A stretch of DNA of 64,000 nucleotides from WHUA01 sp963711215 (GTDB taxonomy: Bacteria > Pseudomonadota > Alphaproteobacteria > UBA8366), in NCBI GenBank assembly GCA_963711215.1, contig CAVQDH010000014.1, forward strand, positions 186,001 to 250,000, in the 5' to 3' direction. Position 1 is the first letter of the stretch. Each line of letters begins with the position of its first letter. The notes beneath the pieces were generated by a model, which was not told the origin of the DNA, searched no databases, and saw only the letters and a program-made list of their open reading frames with translations. This document shows positions 16,778 to 37,799 of this stretch, one piece after another. Made by a program: the position numbers and the translations under genes.

Positions 16778-16796
16778 AACCGGGATTTTCCCGGTT
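16778..16796 (+). promoter_or_regulatory. Hairpin between rplL and rpoB (attenuator or processing site position)
   Basis: aaccggga-ttt-tcccggtt, a perfect 8-bp stem 19 bp before rpoB. Further upstream aggggcg/cgcccct arms flank about 13 bases near 16711-16739. In enterobacteria this gap holds an attenuator and an RNase III site. Function here is inferred from position only. Confidence 0.5.
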
Positions 16797-16814
16797 CATA
16801 GTCGGGGATCAAAA

Positions 16815-20990
<4,176 letters not shown>

Positions 20991-21062
20991 TCATCGCGTG
21001 ATCTATCTTTGACACGAGTTCGCGCCGGTCGCGGCGCGATCTGACACGTCAGGAGAGACTTG

Positions 21063-25403
<4,341 letters not shown>

Positions 25404-25430
25404 AAAAACCGGTCAGCCCCTGTCGGATTT

Positions 25431-25468
25431 GGCGGCGATCCACCCTATATAAGAGTGCGATCGCCGCC
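25431..25468 (+). terminator. 10-bp inverted repeat after rpoC
   Basis: ggcggcgatc and gatcgccgcc arms around an 18-base AT-rich loop containing ctatataag. No T run follows, so it may be a weak terminator or processing stem. Confidence 0.45.
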
Positions 25469-25524
25469 TGCCGGCAGCGGCAAGGCCGGTGGGTTGAAGA
25501 GGCAGGGAAAGTGCGAACTTGTTC

Positions 25525-25553
25525 TTGACGGTGCATAAGGCCGTCACTAGTAT
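25525..25553 (+). promoter_or_regulatory. Sigma-70 promoter of the str operon
   Basis: TTGACG, 17-bp gap, TAGTAT. Five of six and five of six match to consensus with ideal spacing. It drives rpsL-rpsG-fusA-tuf. Confidence 0.78.
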
Positions 25554-25829
25554 GCGCGCTTTCTCGGGGGGCTAGGTGGTAGAGGCCGGTTCGGGAGGTT
25601 AGGCCGGTCTTCTAGACACAGCCCTGGGAACTCTAGAGCAGGACATAAGCCGGAACGCCGGCTGCTTTCCCGGTCCATGCGGCCCGCAGTGGAGCATATC
25701 TGGCTTTGCTGTCGGACGCATTTTACGCGCCGGAACAAGGATTAAGCGGGGGCCGTGAGGCCCTCAACAATGGTCGGGCGGCGGTTCGAACGACCGCAAA
25801 GCCGACATGATGGAGAGCTGAGACAGGAT

Positions 25830-26201
25830 ATGCCGACGATCAATCAGTTGATCCGGAAAGGACGCCACGACAAGCCGTCGCGGAACAAGGTTCCCGCGCT
25901 GAACGCTTGTCCGCAGAAGCGCGGCGTATGCACGCGCGTCTATACGACCACGCCGAAGAAGCCGAACTCGGCGCTGCGCAAGGTGGCGCGCGTCCGGCTG
26001 ACCAACGGCTACGAGGTCACCAGCTATATTCCGGGCGAAGGTCATAACCTTCAGGAGCACTCGGTGGTCATGATCCGCGGCGGCCGCGTGAAGGACCTTC
26101 CGGGCGTGCGGTATCACATCATCCGCGGAACGCTCGACACCCAGGGTGTCGACGATCGCCGTCAGCGCCGGTCGAAATACGGCGCCAAGCGGCCGAAATA
26201 G
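25830..26201 (+). CDS. rpsL: 30S ribosomal protein S12
   Basis: 123 residues starting MPTINQLIRKGR, with the decoding-centre blocks TTTPKKPNSALRKVARVRL and GGRVKDLPGVRYHIIRG. Both Lys residues that give streptomycin resistance when mutated are wild type (PKKPNS, GRVKDLPG). Start chosen from the family N-terminus; AGGA lies upstream. Confidence 0.97.
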   Translation: MPTINQLIRKGRHDKPSRNKVPALNACPQKRGVCTRVYTTTPKKPNSALRKVARVRLTNGYEVTSYIPGEGHNLQEHSVVMIRGGRVKDLPGVRYHIIRGTLDTQGVDDRRQRRSKYGAKRPK

Positions 26202-26219
26202 AGCGGCGGGGAACAGACC

Positions 26220-26690
26220 ATGTCGAGACGTCGTCGCGCCGAAAAGCGCACAATTCTTCCGGATGCCAAATACGGCGATCTGATCGTCAGCAAGTTCATG
26301 AACAACGTCATGCTGGACGGTAAGAAGTCGGTCGCCGAGCGCATCGTCTACGGGGCGCTTGAGCTCATGGAGAAGCGCGCGGGCGGCGACCCGGTGAAGG
26401 CGTTCCACGACGCGATCGAGAATGTCCGGCCGCACCTCGAGGTGCGGTCGCGCCGTGTCGGCGGCGCAACCTACCAGGTGCCGATGGAAGTCCGGTCGGA
26501 GCGCGCGCAGGCGCTCGCTTTCCGCTGGATCATCCAGATGGCGCGCGGACGCAACGAAAACACGATGACCGAGCGGCTGTCCGCGGAGCTTCTAGACGCG
26601 GCGAACAACCGCGGCGCAGCGGTCAAGAAACGGGAAGACACGCACCGGATGGCGGAAGCAAACCGCGCTTTCTCGCATTACCGCTGGTAA
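26220..26690 (+). CDS. rpsG: 30S ribosomal protein S7
   Basis: 156 residues, MSRRRRAEKRTILPDAKYGD to MAEANRAFSHYRW, full family length. Primary binder that nucleates the 30S head. GGGGAACAGACC upstream. 18 bp after rpsL. Confidence 0.97.
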   Translation: MSRRRRAEKRTILPDAKYGDLIVSKFMNNVMLDGKKSVAERIVYGALELMEKRAGGDPVKAFHDAIENVRPHLEVRSRRVGGATYQVPMEVRSERAQALAFRWIIQMARGRNENTMTERLSAELLDAANNRGAAVKKREDTHRMAEANRAFSHYRW

Positions 26691-26715
26691 CAACCCGCTA
26701 CTGGATCGGATAGCT

Positions 26716-28789
<2,074 letters not shown>

Positions 28790-28821
28790 CAAAATGAGCG
28801 GGAAATAGGGATTCTGAGCCA

Positions 28822-30013
<1,192 letters not shown>

Positions 30014-30029
30014 GAATTTGCCGGATAGG

Positions 30030-30057
30030 AGCGCCCAATTGTTGGGCGCTTTCTCTT
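30030..30057 (+). terminator. Rho-independent terminator after tuf copy 2
   Basis: agcgcccaa-ttg-ttgggcgct, a perfect 9-bp stem followed by tttctctt. It separates str from the S10 cluster, though readthrough to rpsJ (starting 14 bases later) is likely since no other promoter is evident. Confidence 0.85.
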
Positions 30058-30070
30058 AGAGGGCGTTGGA

Positions 30071-30379
30071 ATGGACAATCAGAATATACGGATCCGGCTG
30101 AAAGCCTTCGATCACCGCGTGCTCGACCAGTCGACGCAGGAGATCGTGAACACGGCCAAGCGCACGGGCGCGCAGGTGCGCGGGCCGATCCCGATGCCGA
30201 CGCGGATCGAGCGGGTGACCGTGCTGCGGTCGCCGCACATCGACAAGAAGAGCCGCGAGCAGTTCGAGATCCGCACGCATAAGCGGCTGCTCGACATCGT
30301 GGATCCGACGCCCCAGACGGTCGACGCCCTGATGAAGCTCGATCTTGCTTCGGGCGTGGACGTCGAGATCAAGCTGTAA
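30071..30379 (+). CDS. rpsJ: 30S ribosomal protein S10
   Basis: 102 residues beginning MDNQNIRIRLKAFDHRVLDQ. Complete, with the long RNA-binding loop (VRGPIPMPTRIERVTVLRSP). Also the NusE antitermination partner of NusB in other bacteria. First gene of the S10 cluster. Confidence 0.97.
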   Translation: MDNQNIRIRLKAFDHRVLDQSTQEIVNTAKRTGAQVRGPIPMPTRIERVTVLRSPHIDKKSREQFEIRTHKRLLDIVDPTPQTVDALMKLDLASGVDVEIKL

Positions 30380-30409
30380 CGCCATCGAAGCCGAGGGAAT
30401 ATAAGCGTC

Positions 30410-31174
30410 ATGCGCAGCGGACTGATCGCACGGAAGGAAGGAATGACCCGCGTCTTCACGGATGACGGGCGTCATGTTCCCGTGACCGTGCTCACCGTCT
30501 CGGACTGTCAGGTGGTTGCCGTACGGACCGAGGAAAAGGATGGCTATACCGCGGTTCAGCTCGGCGCCGGCCGCGCCAAGGCGAAGAACACGACGCAGCC
30601 GATGCGCGGCCATTTCGCGGCCGCGAAGGTCGAGCCGAAGCAGTATGTCGTGGAATTCCGGGTCAGCCCCGACGCCTTGATCGACGTCGGCGCGGAGCTG
30701 TCGGCCGAGCATTTCGTCGCGGGTCAGTATGTCGATGTGACCGGTACCAGCATCGGCAAGGGCTTCGCCGGCGTCATGAAGCGCCACAATTTCCGGGGCC
30801 TCCGGGCGACGCACGGCGTCTCGATCTCGCATCGCTCGCACGGTTCGACGGGTAATCGCCAGGATCCGGGCCGCGTGTTCAAGGGCAAGAAGATGGCCGG
30901 GCACATGGGCGCCCGGCGCGTCACCGGCCAGAACCTGGAGATCGTCGCGGTCGATGGCGAGAGGGGCCGCATCATGATCAAGGGCGCGGTCCCGGGCGCG
31001 AGCCAGGGCTGGGTGCTCATTCGCGATGCCGTCAAGCGTCCCGCGCCCAAGGACCTGCCGTTCCCGGCTGCCGTCAAGGGCGGCGCGGCGGCAGTGGACA
31101 ATGCAGCGGCGGCGGTGCCCGCCACCGATCAGGCGGCCGGAAATCCGGCCGGGGAAGCGAAGAATGAAGAGTAA
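30410..31174 (+). CDS. rplC: 50S ribosomal protein L3
   Basis: 254 residues: the core ends at DLPFPAAV and a low-complexity Ala-rich tail (GAAAVDNAAAAVPATD...) of about 35 residues extends it beyond the usual 210-230. The conserved SHRSHGSTGNRQDPGRVFKG and KKMAGHMGARRVT loop reaches the peptidyl-transferase centre. Overlaps rplD by 11 bp. Confidence 0.96.
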   Translation: MRSGLIARKEGMTRVFTDDGRHVPVTVLTVSDCQVVAVRTEEKDGYTAVQLGAGRAKAKNTTQPMRGHFAAAKVEPKQYVVEFRVSPDALIDVGAELSAEHFVAGQYVDVTGTSIGKGFAGVMKRHNFRGLRATHGVSISHRSHGSTGNRQDPGRVFKGKKMAGHMGARRVTGQNLEIVAVDGERGRIMIKGAVPGASQGWVLIRDAVKRPAPKDLPFPAAVKGGAAAVDNAAAAVPATDQAAGNPAGEAKNEE

Positions 31175-31784
31175 GGTCGTCACGCTCGACAACAAGGCGG
31201 CCGGCGACATCGAGCTCGATGACGCGGTGTTCGGCGCCGAGGTCCGCAAGGACATCCTGGCCCGCATGGTCAACTACCAGCTGGCCAAGCGCCGCGCCGG
31301 CACGCACAAGGCGAAGACGCGCAGCGAGGTCTCCGGAACGACGCGCAAGCCCTTCCGCCAGAAGGGCACCGGCCGCGCCCGCCAGGGATCGATCCGCGCG
31401 ACGCAGTTCCGCGGCGGCGGCATCATCTTCGGGCCGGTAGTTCGCGACCACGGCCACGACCTGCCCAAGAAGGTCCGCAAACTCGCGCTCAAGTCGGCGC
31501 TGTCGGCGAAGCAGGCCGACGGCAAGCTGGTCATCCTGGAAGAGGTCACGCTGGCGGACGGCAAGACGAAGGGGCTGGTCGAGAAGCTCGGCAAGCTCGG
31601 CCTATCGAACGCGCTGATCGTCGGCGGCCAGCAGATCGACAGCAATTTCGCCCGCGCGGCAAAGAATATCGCGCTGATCGACGTGCTGCCGACCCAGGGC
31701 GCGAATGTCTACGACATCCTGCGGCGCGACATGCTCGTGCTGACCCGGGAAGCGGTCCAGACGCTGGAGGCGCGGCTGAAATGA
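31164..31784 (+). CDS. rplD: 50S ribosomal protein L4
   Basis: 206 residues from ATG 31164, MKSKVVTLDNKAAGDIELDD. The extended loop that lines the exit tunnel (TRKPFRQKGTGRARQGSIRA) is intact. In E. coli L4 also represses the S10 operon; no matching leader was sought here. Start taken at the family N-terminus inside the end of rplC. Confidence 0.96.
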   Translation: MKSKVVTLDNKAAGDIELDDAVFGAEVRKDILARMVNYQLAKRRAGTHKAKTRSEVSGTTRKPFRQKGTGRARQGSIRATQFRGGGIIFGPVVRDHGHDLPKKVRKLALKSALSAKQADGKLVILEEVTLADGKTKGLVEKLGKLGLSNALIVGGQQIDSNFARAAKNIALIDVLPTQGANVYDILRRDMLVLTREAVQTLEARLK

Positions 31785-32104
31785 GCTGGAAATATTTCCG
31801 TAAAACGACGGTGAGCAAGGAACGGCAGTATGAGCTGCTGCGCACGCCGGTCATTACCGAAAAGGCGACGCTCGGCTCGGAGCACAACCAGGTCACCTTC
31901 CGCGTGCCCCTGGATGCGACGAAGCCCGAGATCAAGCTCGCGGTCGAACAGGTCTTCGAGGTGAAGGTCCTTTCGGTCAACACGCTGCGTCAGCAGGGCA
32001 AGCGGAAGGTCTTCCGCGGCCGCCGCGGCCAGCGCAGCGACTACAAGAAAGCGATCGTCCGGCTTGCCGAGGGCCAGTCGATCGACGTGACGACAGGGAT
32101 CTAA
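31781..32104 (+). CDS. rplW: 50S ribosomal protein L23
   Basis: 107 residues, overlapping rplD by ATGA. The first ten residues (MSWKYFRKTT) extend a typical body that begins VSKERQYELLRTPVITEKAT. At the tunnel exit L23 docks SRP and trigger factor. Ends with SIDVTTGI. Confidence 0.95.
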   Translation: MSWKYFRKTTVSKERQYELLRTPVITEKATLGSEHNQVTFRVPLDATKPEIKLAVEQVFEVKVLSVNTLRQQGKRKVFRGRRGQRSDYKKAIVRLAEGQSIDVTTGI

Positions 32105-32107
32105 CCG

Positions 32108-32941
32108 ATGGCGCTCAAGCAATACAATCCGAAGACCCCCGGGATGCGCCAGCTCGTCCTGGTCGACCGTTCCGATCTTTACAAGGGCCGGCCGGTGAAG
32201 AAGCTGACGCACGGCCTGACCAAATCCGGCGGGCGCAACAATAACGGGCGCATCACCATGCGCTGGCGGGGCGGCGGGCATAAGCGGCTCTACCGCATCA
32301 TCGACTTCAAGCGCCGCAAGTTCGACGTCGAAGCCACGGTGGAGCGGCTGGAATACGATCCGAACCGCACCGGCTTCATCGCGCTGATCAAGTATGACGA
32401 CGGCGAGGTCGCCTACATCCTGGCGCCGCAGCGTCTGCGCCCTGGGGACAAGGTGGTGTCGGGCAAGCGCGTCGACGTGAAGCCGGGCAATGCCATGCCG
32501 CTCAGCAGCATCCCGGTCGGCACCATCGTCCACAATGTGGAGATGAAGCCCGGCCGCGGCGGACAGATGGCGCGCTCGGCCGGCACCTATGTCCAGCTTG
32601 TCGGCCGCGACCAGGGTTACGCCCAGCTCAAGCTGTCATCCGGCGAGCTGCGCATGGTCCACGGCGACTGCATGGCTACGATCGGTGCGGTGTCGAACCC
32701 CGATCAGGCGAATATCGTGATCGGCAAGGCCGGTCGGAACCGCTGGCTCGGCAGGATGCCGTCCGTCCGCGGCGTTGCGATGAACCCGGTCGACCATCCG
32801 CATGGCGGCGGCGAGGGCCGCACCTCGGGCGGCCGTCATCCGGTCACGCCGTGGGGCAAGCCCACGAAGGGCAAGCGGACCCGGTCGCGCAAGAAGCCGA
32901 GCGGCAAGCTGATCATCCGGCGACGCCGGTCGAGCAAGTAG
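32108..32941 (+). CDS. rplB: 50S ribosomal protein L2
   Basis: 277 residues, MALKQYNPKTPGMRQLVLVD to RRRRSSK. The conserved peptidyl-transferase-proximal motif VAMNPVDHPHGGGEGRTSGG, including the functionally important His, is intact. Confidence 0.97.
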   Translation: MALKQYNPKTPGMRQLVLVDRSDLYKGRPVKKLTHGLTKSGGRNNNGRITMRWRGGGHKRLYRIIDFKRRKFDVEATVERLEYDPNRTGFIALIKYDDGEVAYILAPQRLRPGDKVVSGKRVDVKPGNAMPLSSIPVGTIVHNVEMKPGRGGQMARSAGTYVQLVGRDQGYAQLKLSSGELRMVHGDCMATIGAVSNPDQANIVIGKAGRNRWLGRMPSVRGVAMNPVDHPHGGGEGRTSGGRHPVTPWGKPTKGKRTRSRKKPSGKLIIRRRRSSK

Positions 32942-32958
32942 GAAGAGGAGTTGCACAG

Positions 32959-33237
32959 GTGTCGCGTTCCGTATGGAAAGGCCCGTTCGTCGACGGCTAT
33001 CTGCTGAAGAAGGCAGAGAAGGCCCGCAGCTCAGGCCGCAACGACGTGATCAAGATCTGGTCGCGGCGGTCGACCATCCTGCCCCAGTTCGTCGGGATCA
33101 CTTTCGGCGTGCATAACGGCCAGAAGTTCATCCCGGTCCTGGTGACGGAAAACATGGTCGGGCACAAGTTCGGCGAGTTCGCGCCGACCCGGACATTCTA
33201 CGGCCACGCCGCCGACAAGAAGGCGAAGAGGGCTTAA
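32959..33237 (+). CDS. rpsS: 30S ribosomal protein S19, GTG start
   Basis: 92 residues starting M(V)SRSVWKGPFVDGYLLKKA. GTG 32959 is decided by the family N-terminus and GAGGAG upstream. Ends with a basic tail ADKKAKRA. Forms the head complex with S13. Confidence 0.95.
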   Translation: MSRSVWKGPFVDGYLLKKAEKARSSGRNDVIKIWSRRSTILPQFVGITFGVHNGQKFIPVLVTENMVGHKFGEFAPTRTFYGHAADKKAKRA

Positions 33238-33240
33238 GGC

Positions 33241-33620
33241 ATGGGTAAACCGAAAGCAGAACGCAGCTTGGGCGAGGACGAGGCGCGCGCCGTGTCGGGC
33301 TTCATCCGCACCAGCCCGCGCAAGCTGAACCTGGTCGCGCAATCGATCCGCGGCAAGGCGGCGGATGCGGCTTTGGCGCAGCTCACCTTCGAGAAGCGGC
33401 GCGTCTCCAACGACGTCAAGAAAGTCCTGGAGGCCGCGATCGCCAATGCCGAGAACAATCACCAGCTCGATGTCGACCGGCTGTTCGTGAAGGAAGCCTT
33501 TGTCGGCAAGACGCTGGTCATGAAGCGGTTCCGCCCGCGGGCGCGCGGCCGCGTCGGGCGCATTCAGAAGCCGTTCAGCAATATCACCGTTGTGGTGAAG
33601 GAACGCGAGGAGACCGAGTA

Positions 33621-33621
<1 letters not shown>
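33241..33621 (+). CDS. rplV: 50S ribosomal protein L22
   Basis: 126 residues. The core TSPRKLNLVAQSIRGKAADA and the tunnel-lining hairpin KRFRPRARGRVGRIQKPFSN are intact. Overlaps rpsC by one base. Confidence 0.96.
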
Positions 33622-34295
<674 letters not shown>

Positions 34296-34336
34296 GGCGC
34301 AGGCCGGCATAGTGAAGAAGTTGGGAACAGGATCCG

Positions 34337-34750
34337 ATGCTTAGTCCAAAAAGAACCAAGTACCGCAAGCAGCACAAAGGCCGCGTCCACGGCATGGCCA
34401 AGGGCGGTACGGATATCAACTTCGGCAGCTACGGCCTCAAGGCGGTGACGCCGGGCCGGGTCACGGCGCGCCAGATCGAGGCCGCCCGCCGCGCCATCAC
34501 GCGCCATATCAAGCGCGCCGGCCGCGTCTGGATCCGCGTCTTCCCGGACGTCCCGGTCAGCAGGAAGCCGGCCGAGGTGCGCATGGGCAAGGGTAAGGGC
34601 ACGCCGGAATACTGGATGTGCCGCATCAAGCCGGGCCGGATCATGTTCGAGCTCGATGGCGTCGACCACGATGTCGCGCACCGCGCGTTCGAGCTGGCGG
34701 CGGCGAAGCTGTCGGTCAGGACGCGCTTCGTCGCGCGGCTTGGGAATTAG
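34337..34750 (+). CDS. rplP: 50S ribosomal protein L16
   Basis: 137 residues, MLSPKRTKYRKQHKGRVHGM. The conserved Arg/Lys-rich strands and GKGKGTPEYWMCRIKPGRIM are intact. Sits by the A-site tRNA elbow. Confidence 0.97.
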   Translation: MLSPKRTKYRKQHKGRVHGMAKGGTDINFGSYGLKAVTPGRVTARQIEAARRAITRHIKRAGRVWIRVFPDVPVSRKPAEVRMGKGKGTPEYWMCRIKPGRIMFELDGVDHDVAHRAFELAAAKLSVRTRFVARLGN

Positions 34751-34759
34751 GAGCACGCG

Positions 34760-34954
34760 ATGAAGGCGGCGGACATTCGGCAGAAGACGGACGACGAGCT
34801 GGGCGCGATGTTGATCGACCTCCGCAAGGAAGCGTTCAACCTGCGCTTCCAGAGGGCGAGCGGGCAGCTCGAGAATACCGCGCGCGTGCGCGAGGTGCGG
34901 CGTGACATCGCCCGCATCAAGACGACGCTGCACGGCCGGCAGACAGTATCGTAA
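34760..34954 (+). CDS. rpmC: 50S ribosomal protein L29
   Basis: 64 residues forming two helices: DIRQKTDDELGAMLIDLRKE and the LRFQRASGQLENTARVREVR block. Full family length. At the tunnel exit next to L23. Confidence 0.95.
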   Translation: MKAADIRQKTDDELGAMLIDLRKEAFNLRFQRASGQLENTARVREVRRDIARIKTTLHGRQTVS

Positions 34955-34967
34955 GGGAACCGGGCAC

Positions 34968-35207
34968 ATGCCGAAACGCGTATTCCAGGGCAGGGTAGTG
35001 AAGGACGCCAAGGACAAGACCGTGGTGGTCTATGTCGAGCGCCGCGTCATGCACCCCGTCTACAAGAAGTTCATTCGCCGTTCGAAGAAGTACATGGCGC
35101 ATGACGAGAACAACCGCTGCAAAGCGGGCGACGTTGTTCGCATCATCGAATCCCGGCCGCTGTCCAAGCGCAAGCGGTGGGAAGTCGTGAGCGACCAGGC
35201 CAACTAG
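34968..35207 (+). CDS. rpsQ: 30S ribosomal protein S17
   Basis: 79 residues from ATG 34968, MPKRVFQGRVVKDAKDKTVV, an OB-fold rRNA binder. CGRCKAGDVVRIIESRPLSK-like block (NNRCKAGDVVRIIE) present. Confidence 0.96.
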   Translation: MPKRVFQGRVVKDAKDKTVVVYVERRVMHPVYKKFIRRSKKYMAHDENNRCKAGDVVRIIESRPLSKRKRWEVVSDQAN

Positions 35208-35230
35208 CGCGACCGCAGGGAAAATAAGCC

Positions 35231-35599
35231 ATGATCCAGATGCAGACCAATCTCGACGTCGCCGATAATTCGGGTGCGCGTCGCGTCCAATGCATCAAGG
35301 TGCTTGGCGGCTCCAAGCGCAAGACGGCGGGTATCGGCGACATCATCGTCGTCTCGGTGAAGGAGGCGATCCCGCGCGGCCGCGTGAAGAAGGGCGATGT
35401 CCACAAGGCGGTCATCGTCCGCACCGCGAAGGAAGTGCGCCGCGACGACGGCACGGTGATCCGCTTCGACCGCAACGCGGCGGTGCTGATCAACGCGCAG
35501 AAGGAGCCGATCGGCACCCGCATTTTCGGCCCGGTGACGCGCGAGCTCAGACAGAAGAATTTCATGAAGATCATTTCATTGGCGCCCGAGGTGCTGTGA
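35231..35599 (+). CDS. rplN: 50S ribosomal protein L14
   Basis: 122 residues, MIQMQTNLDVADNSGARRVQ to MKIISLAPEVL. Complete family member at the subunit interface; target of RsfS silencing in other bacteria. Overlaps rplX (TGATG). Confidence 0.97.
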   Translation: MIQMQTNLDVADNSGARRVQCIKVLGGSKRKTAGIGDIIVVSVKEAIPRGRVKKGDVHKAVIVRTAKEVRRDDGTVIRFDRNAAVLINAQKEPIGTRIFGPVTRELRQKNFMKIISLAPEVL

Positions 35600-35916
35600 T
35601 GGCTGCAAAAATCAAGAAGGGCGACCGGGTGGTCGTCCTGGCGGGTAAGGACAAGGGCAAGGCGGGCGAGGTGATTCAGGTCGAGCGCAAGCGGTCGCGG
35701 GTCATCGTGTCCGGCGTGAACATGATCAAGCGCCACACCGCGCCCTCGCAGACGAACGCGGGCGGCATTGTCGAGAAGGAAGCGTCCCTGCACGTGTCGA
35801 ACGTGGCCCATGCCGACCCCAAGGACGGCAAGCCGACACGAGTCGGGTTCAAGGTTCTCGAAGGCGACCGGAAGGTGCGTTTTGCGAAGCGCTCCGGTGA
35901 AGTCATCGACAGTTGA
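35599..35916 (+). CDS. rplX: 50S ribosomal protein L24
   Basis: 105 residues, MAAKIKKGDRVVVLAGKDKG with the KOW motif and the NMIKRHTAPSQTNAGGIVEK block. Assembly initiator of the large subunit. Start coupled to the end of rplN. Confidence 0.96.
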   Translation: MAAKIKKGDRVVVLAGKDKGKAGEVIQVERKRSRVIVSGVNMIKRHTAPSQTNAGGIVEKEASLHVSNVAHADPKDGKPTRVGFKVLEGDRKVRFAKRSGEVIDS

Positions 35917-35934
35917 GACAGGTAAATCGGTCCC

Positions 35935-36495
35935 ATGGCTGAGAAGAGCGAATACACACCGAGACTGAAGTCCCACTACCGGAACGTGGTGCGGCAGTCG
36001 CTGATCGACGTGTTTAAATACGACAACCCGATGGCGGTTCCGCGTCTCGAGAAGGTCGTGATCAACGTCGGCATCGGCGAAGCCGTCGGCGATTCCAAGA
36101 AGGTCGCCCTGGTGTGCGAAGAGCTTGCCGCGATCACCGGCCAGAAGCCGGTGGTGACCCGGGCGAAGAAATCGATCGCGAACTTCAAGCTGCGCGAAGG
36201 CATGCCGATCGGTGCGAAGGTGACGTTGCGCCGCGACCGCATGTACGAGTTCCTTGACCGGCTGGTCATGGTGGCGCTGCCGCGGGTTCGCGACTTCCGC
36301 GGCCTGTCGCCGAAGAGCTTCGACGGCCGGGGCAACTACGCGATGGGTCTCAAGGAGCAGATCGTGTTCCCTGAGATCGACTATGACAAGGTGGATGCCA
36401 TTCGCGGCATGGACGTTGTGATCTGCACCACGGCACGAACCGACGAGGAGGCGCGTCTCCTCCTCAAAGGGTTCGATTTCCCGTTCCAGAATTGA
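35935..36495 (+). CDS. rplE: 50S ribosomal protein L5
   Basis: 186 residues, with PRLEKVVINVGIGEAVGDSK and RGMDVVICTTARTDEEARLL. Binds 5S rRNA with L18. Complete. Confidence 0.97.
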   Translation: MAEKSEYTPRLKSHYRNVVRQSLIDVFKYDNPMAVPRLEKVVINVGIGEAVGDSKKVALVCEELAAITGQKPVVTRAKKSIANFKLREGMPIGAKVTLRRDRMYEFLDRLVMVALPRVRDFRGLSPKSFDGRGNYAMGLKEQIVFPEIDYDKVDAIRGMDVVICTTARTDEEARLLLKGFDFPFQN

Positions 36496-36521
36496 TTGTC
36501 TGGCGGAGGAGCATTCAGACT

Positions 36522-36827
36522 ATGGCCAAGACAAGCGCTGTCGAAAAGAACAAGCATCGCCGCAAGCTGGCGAAGAAATTCGCGGGGAAGCGCGCGCGCC
36601 TGAAGGCGCTCGCGAACGACCGCGAGCTGCCCGCGGAAGATCGTTTCGCGGCGCGCCTCAAGCTTGCCGCCTTGCCACGTAATTCCGCGCCGAGCCGTAT
36701 CCGCAACCGTTGCGTCATATCGGGCCGGCCGCGGGCTTACTATCGCAAGTTTCAACTGTCGCGCATCGCGCTGCGTGATCTGGCGTCGTCGGGACAGATT
36801 CCCGGCATGGTGAAGGCCAGCTGGTAG
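36522..36827 (+). CDS. rpsN: 30S ribosomal protein S14
   Basis: 101 residues from ATG 36522, MAKTSAVEKNKHRRKLAKKF. The long zinc-free form: one Cys remains in NRCVISGRPRAYYRKFQLSR instead of the four-Cys ribbon. The GGAGGAG upstream fixes the start. Confidence 0.96.
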   Translation: MAKTSAVEKNKHRRKLAKKFAGKRARLKALANDRELPAEDRFAARLKLAALPRNSAPSRIRNRCVISGRPRAYYRKFQLSRIALRDLASSGQIPGMVKASW

Positions 36828-36840
36828 GAGTATTGCCGTA

Positions 36841-37239
36841 ATGTCGATGAGCGATCCTTTGGGCGATATGCTCACGCGCATCCGGAACGGACAGCGGGTC
36901 GGTAAGAGTACCGTGTGCTGCCCGGCATCCAAGTTCCGCGCGAACGTGCTCGGTGTTCTGGAGCGCGAAGGGTTTATCCGTGGTTTCAGCTGGGCCGAGC
37001 TGGCGACTGGTCTCCAGGAGCTGACGATCGAGCTTAAATATGCCGACGGCGAGCCCGTCATCCGCGAGATCAATCGGGTCTCGCGGCCGGGCCGGCGGGT
37101 CTATTCGGGGATCAAGGATCTGCAGCGCGTTTACAACGGGCTGGGGATCTCGATCCTCTCGACGCCGCGCGGCGTCATGTCGGACGCGGAGGCGCGCGAA
37201 GCCAATGTCGGCGGCGAAGTCCTCTGCCGCGTGTTCTAG
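36841..37239 (+). CDS. rpsH: 30S ribosomal protein S8
   Basis: 132 residues, MSMSDPLGDMLTRIRNGQRV to the conserved C-terminus GVMSDAEAREANVGGEVLCR. In E. coli S8 represses the spc operon. Confidence 0.97.
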   Translation: MSMSDPLGDMLTRIRNGQRVGKSTVCCPASKFRANVLGVLEREGFIRGFSWAELATGLQELTIELKYADGEPVIREINRVSRPGRRVYSGIKDLQRVYNGLGISILSTPRGVMSDAEAREANVGGEVLCRVF

Positions 37240-37248
37240 GAGCAGGTC

Positions 37249-37788
37249 ATGTCGCGTGTTGGCAAATATCCCGTACCGATCCCCGCCGGCGTCAACGTGT
37301 CGCTCGCCGACAACGTGCTGACGGCGAAAGGGAAGCTCGGCGAGCTTACCGTCCCCTTCACCGACGACGTCACCGTCGAGATGAAGGAGGGCAAGGTATG
37401 GGTGAACCCGACCGGCGCGAGCAAGCGCGCCCGCTCGATGTGGGGCACGGTTCGCGCGCTGGTCAAGAACGCCGTCGTCGGCGTGTCGGAGGGCTTCACC
37501 CGCCGGCTCGAGATCAACGGCGTCGGCTATCGCGCCCAACTCCAGGGCAAGCGGCTGAACCTCCAGCTCGGCTACAGCCATGACATTCCCTTCCCGATTC
37601 CGGAAGGCATCACGGTGAAGCTCGAAGGGGACCGCCAGTCGGTCATCGCGATCAGCGGCGCCGACCGCCAGCAGGTCGGTCAGGTGGCCAGCGTGATCCG
37701 CAGCTACCGGGGACCGGAGCCGTACAAGGGCAAGGGCATCAAATACCAGGATGAGATCATCCTGCGTAAAGAAGGCAAGAAGAAGTAA
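37249..37788 (+). CDS. rplF: 50S ribosomal protein L6
   Basis: 179 residues, MSRVGKYPVPIPAGVNVSLA, two tandem alpha/beta repeats, ending YKGKGIKYQDEIILRKEGKK. Near the factor-binding site. Confidence 0.97.
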   Translation: MSRVGKYPVPIPAGVNVSLADNVLTAKGKLGELTVPFTDDVTVEMKEGKVWVNPTGASKRARSMWGTVRALVKNAVVGVSEGFTRRLEINGVGYRAQLQGKRLNLQLGYSHDIPFPIPEGITVKLEGDRQSVIAISGADRQQVGQVASVIRSYRGPEPYKGKGIKYQDEIILRKEGKKK

Positions 37789-37799
37789 GGACCGCGGCG

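Larger units (their letters stand above)
25404..25829 (+). promoter_or_regulatory. rpoC-rpsL intergenic region with stem-loop and str promoter
   Basis: 426 bp without a gene. In order: a long inverted repeat (25431-25468), a sigma-70 promoter (25525-25553), then about 275 bp of transcribed leader with several short GC hairpins (for example gggcc-gtga-ggccc near 25748-25761) before rpsL. The leader may be where S7 or S12 controls the operon, but no consensus was recognised. Confidence 0.6.
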
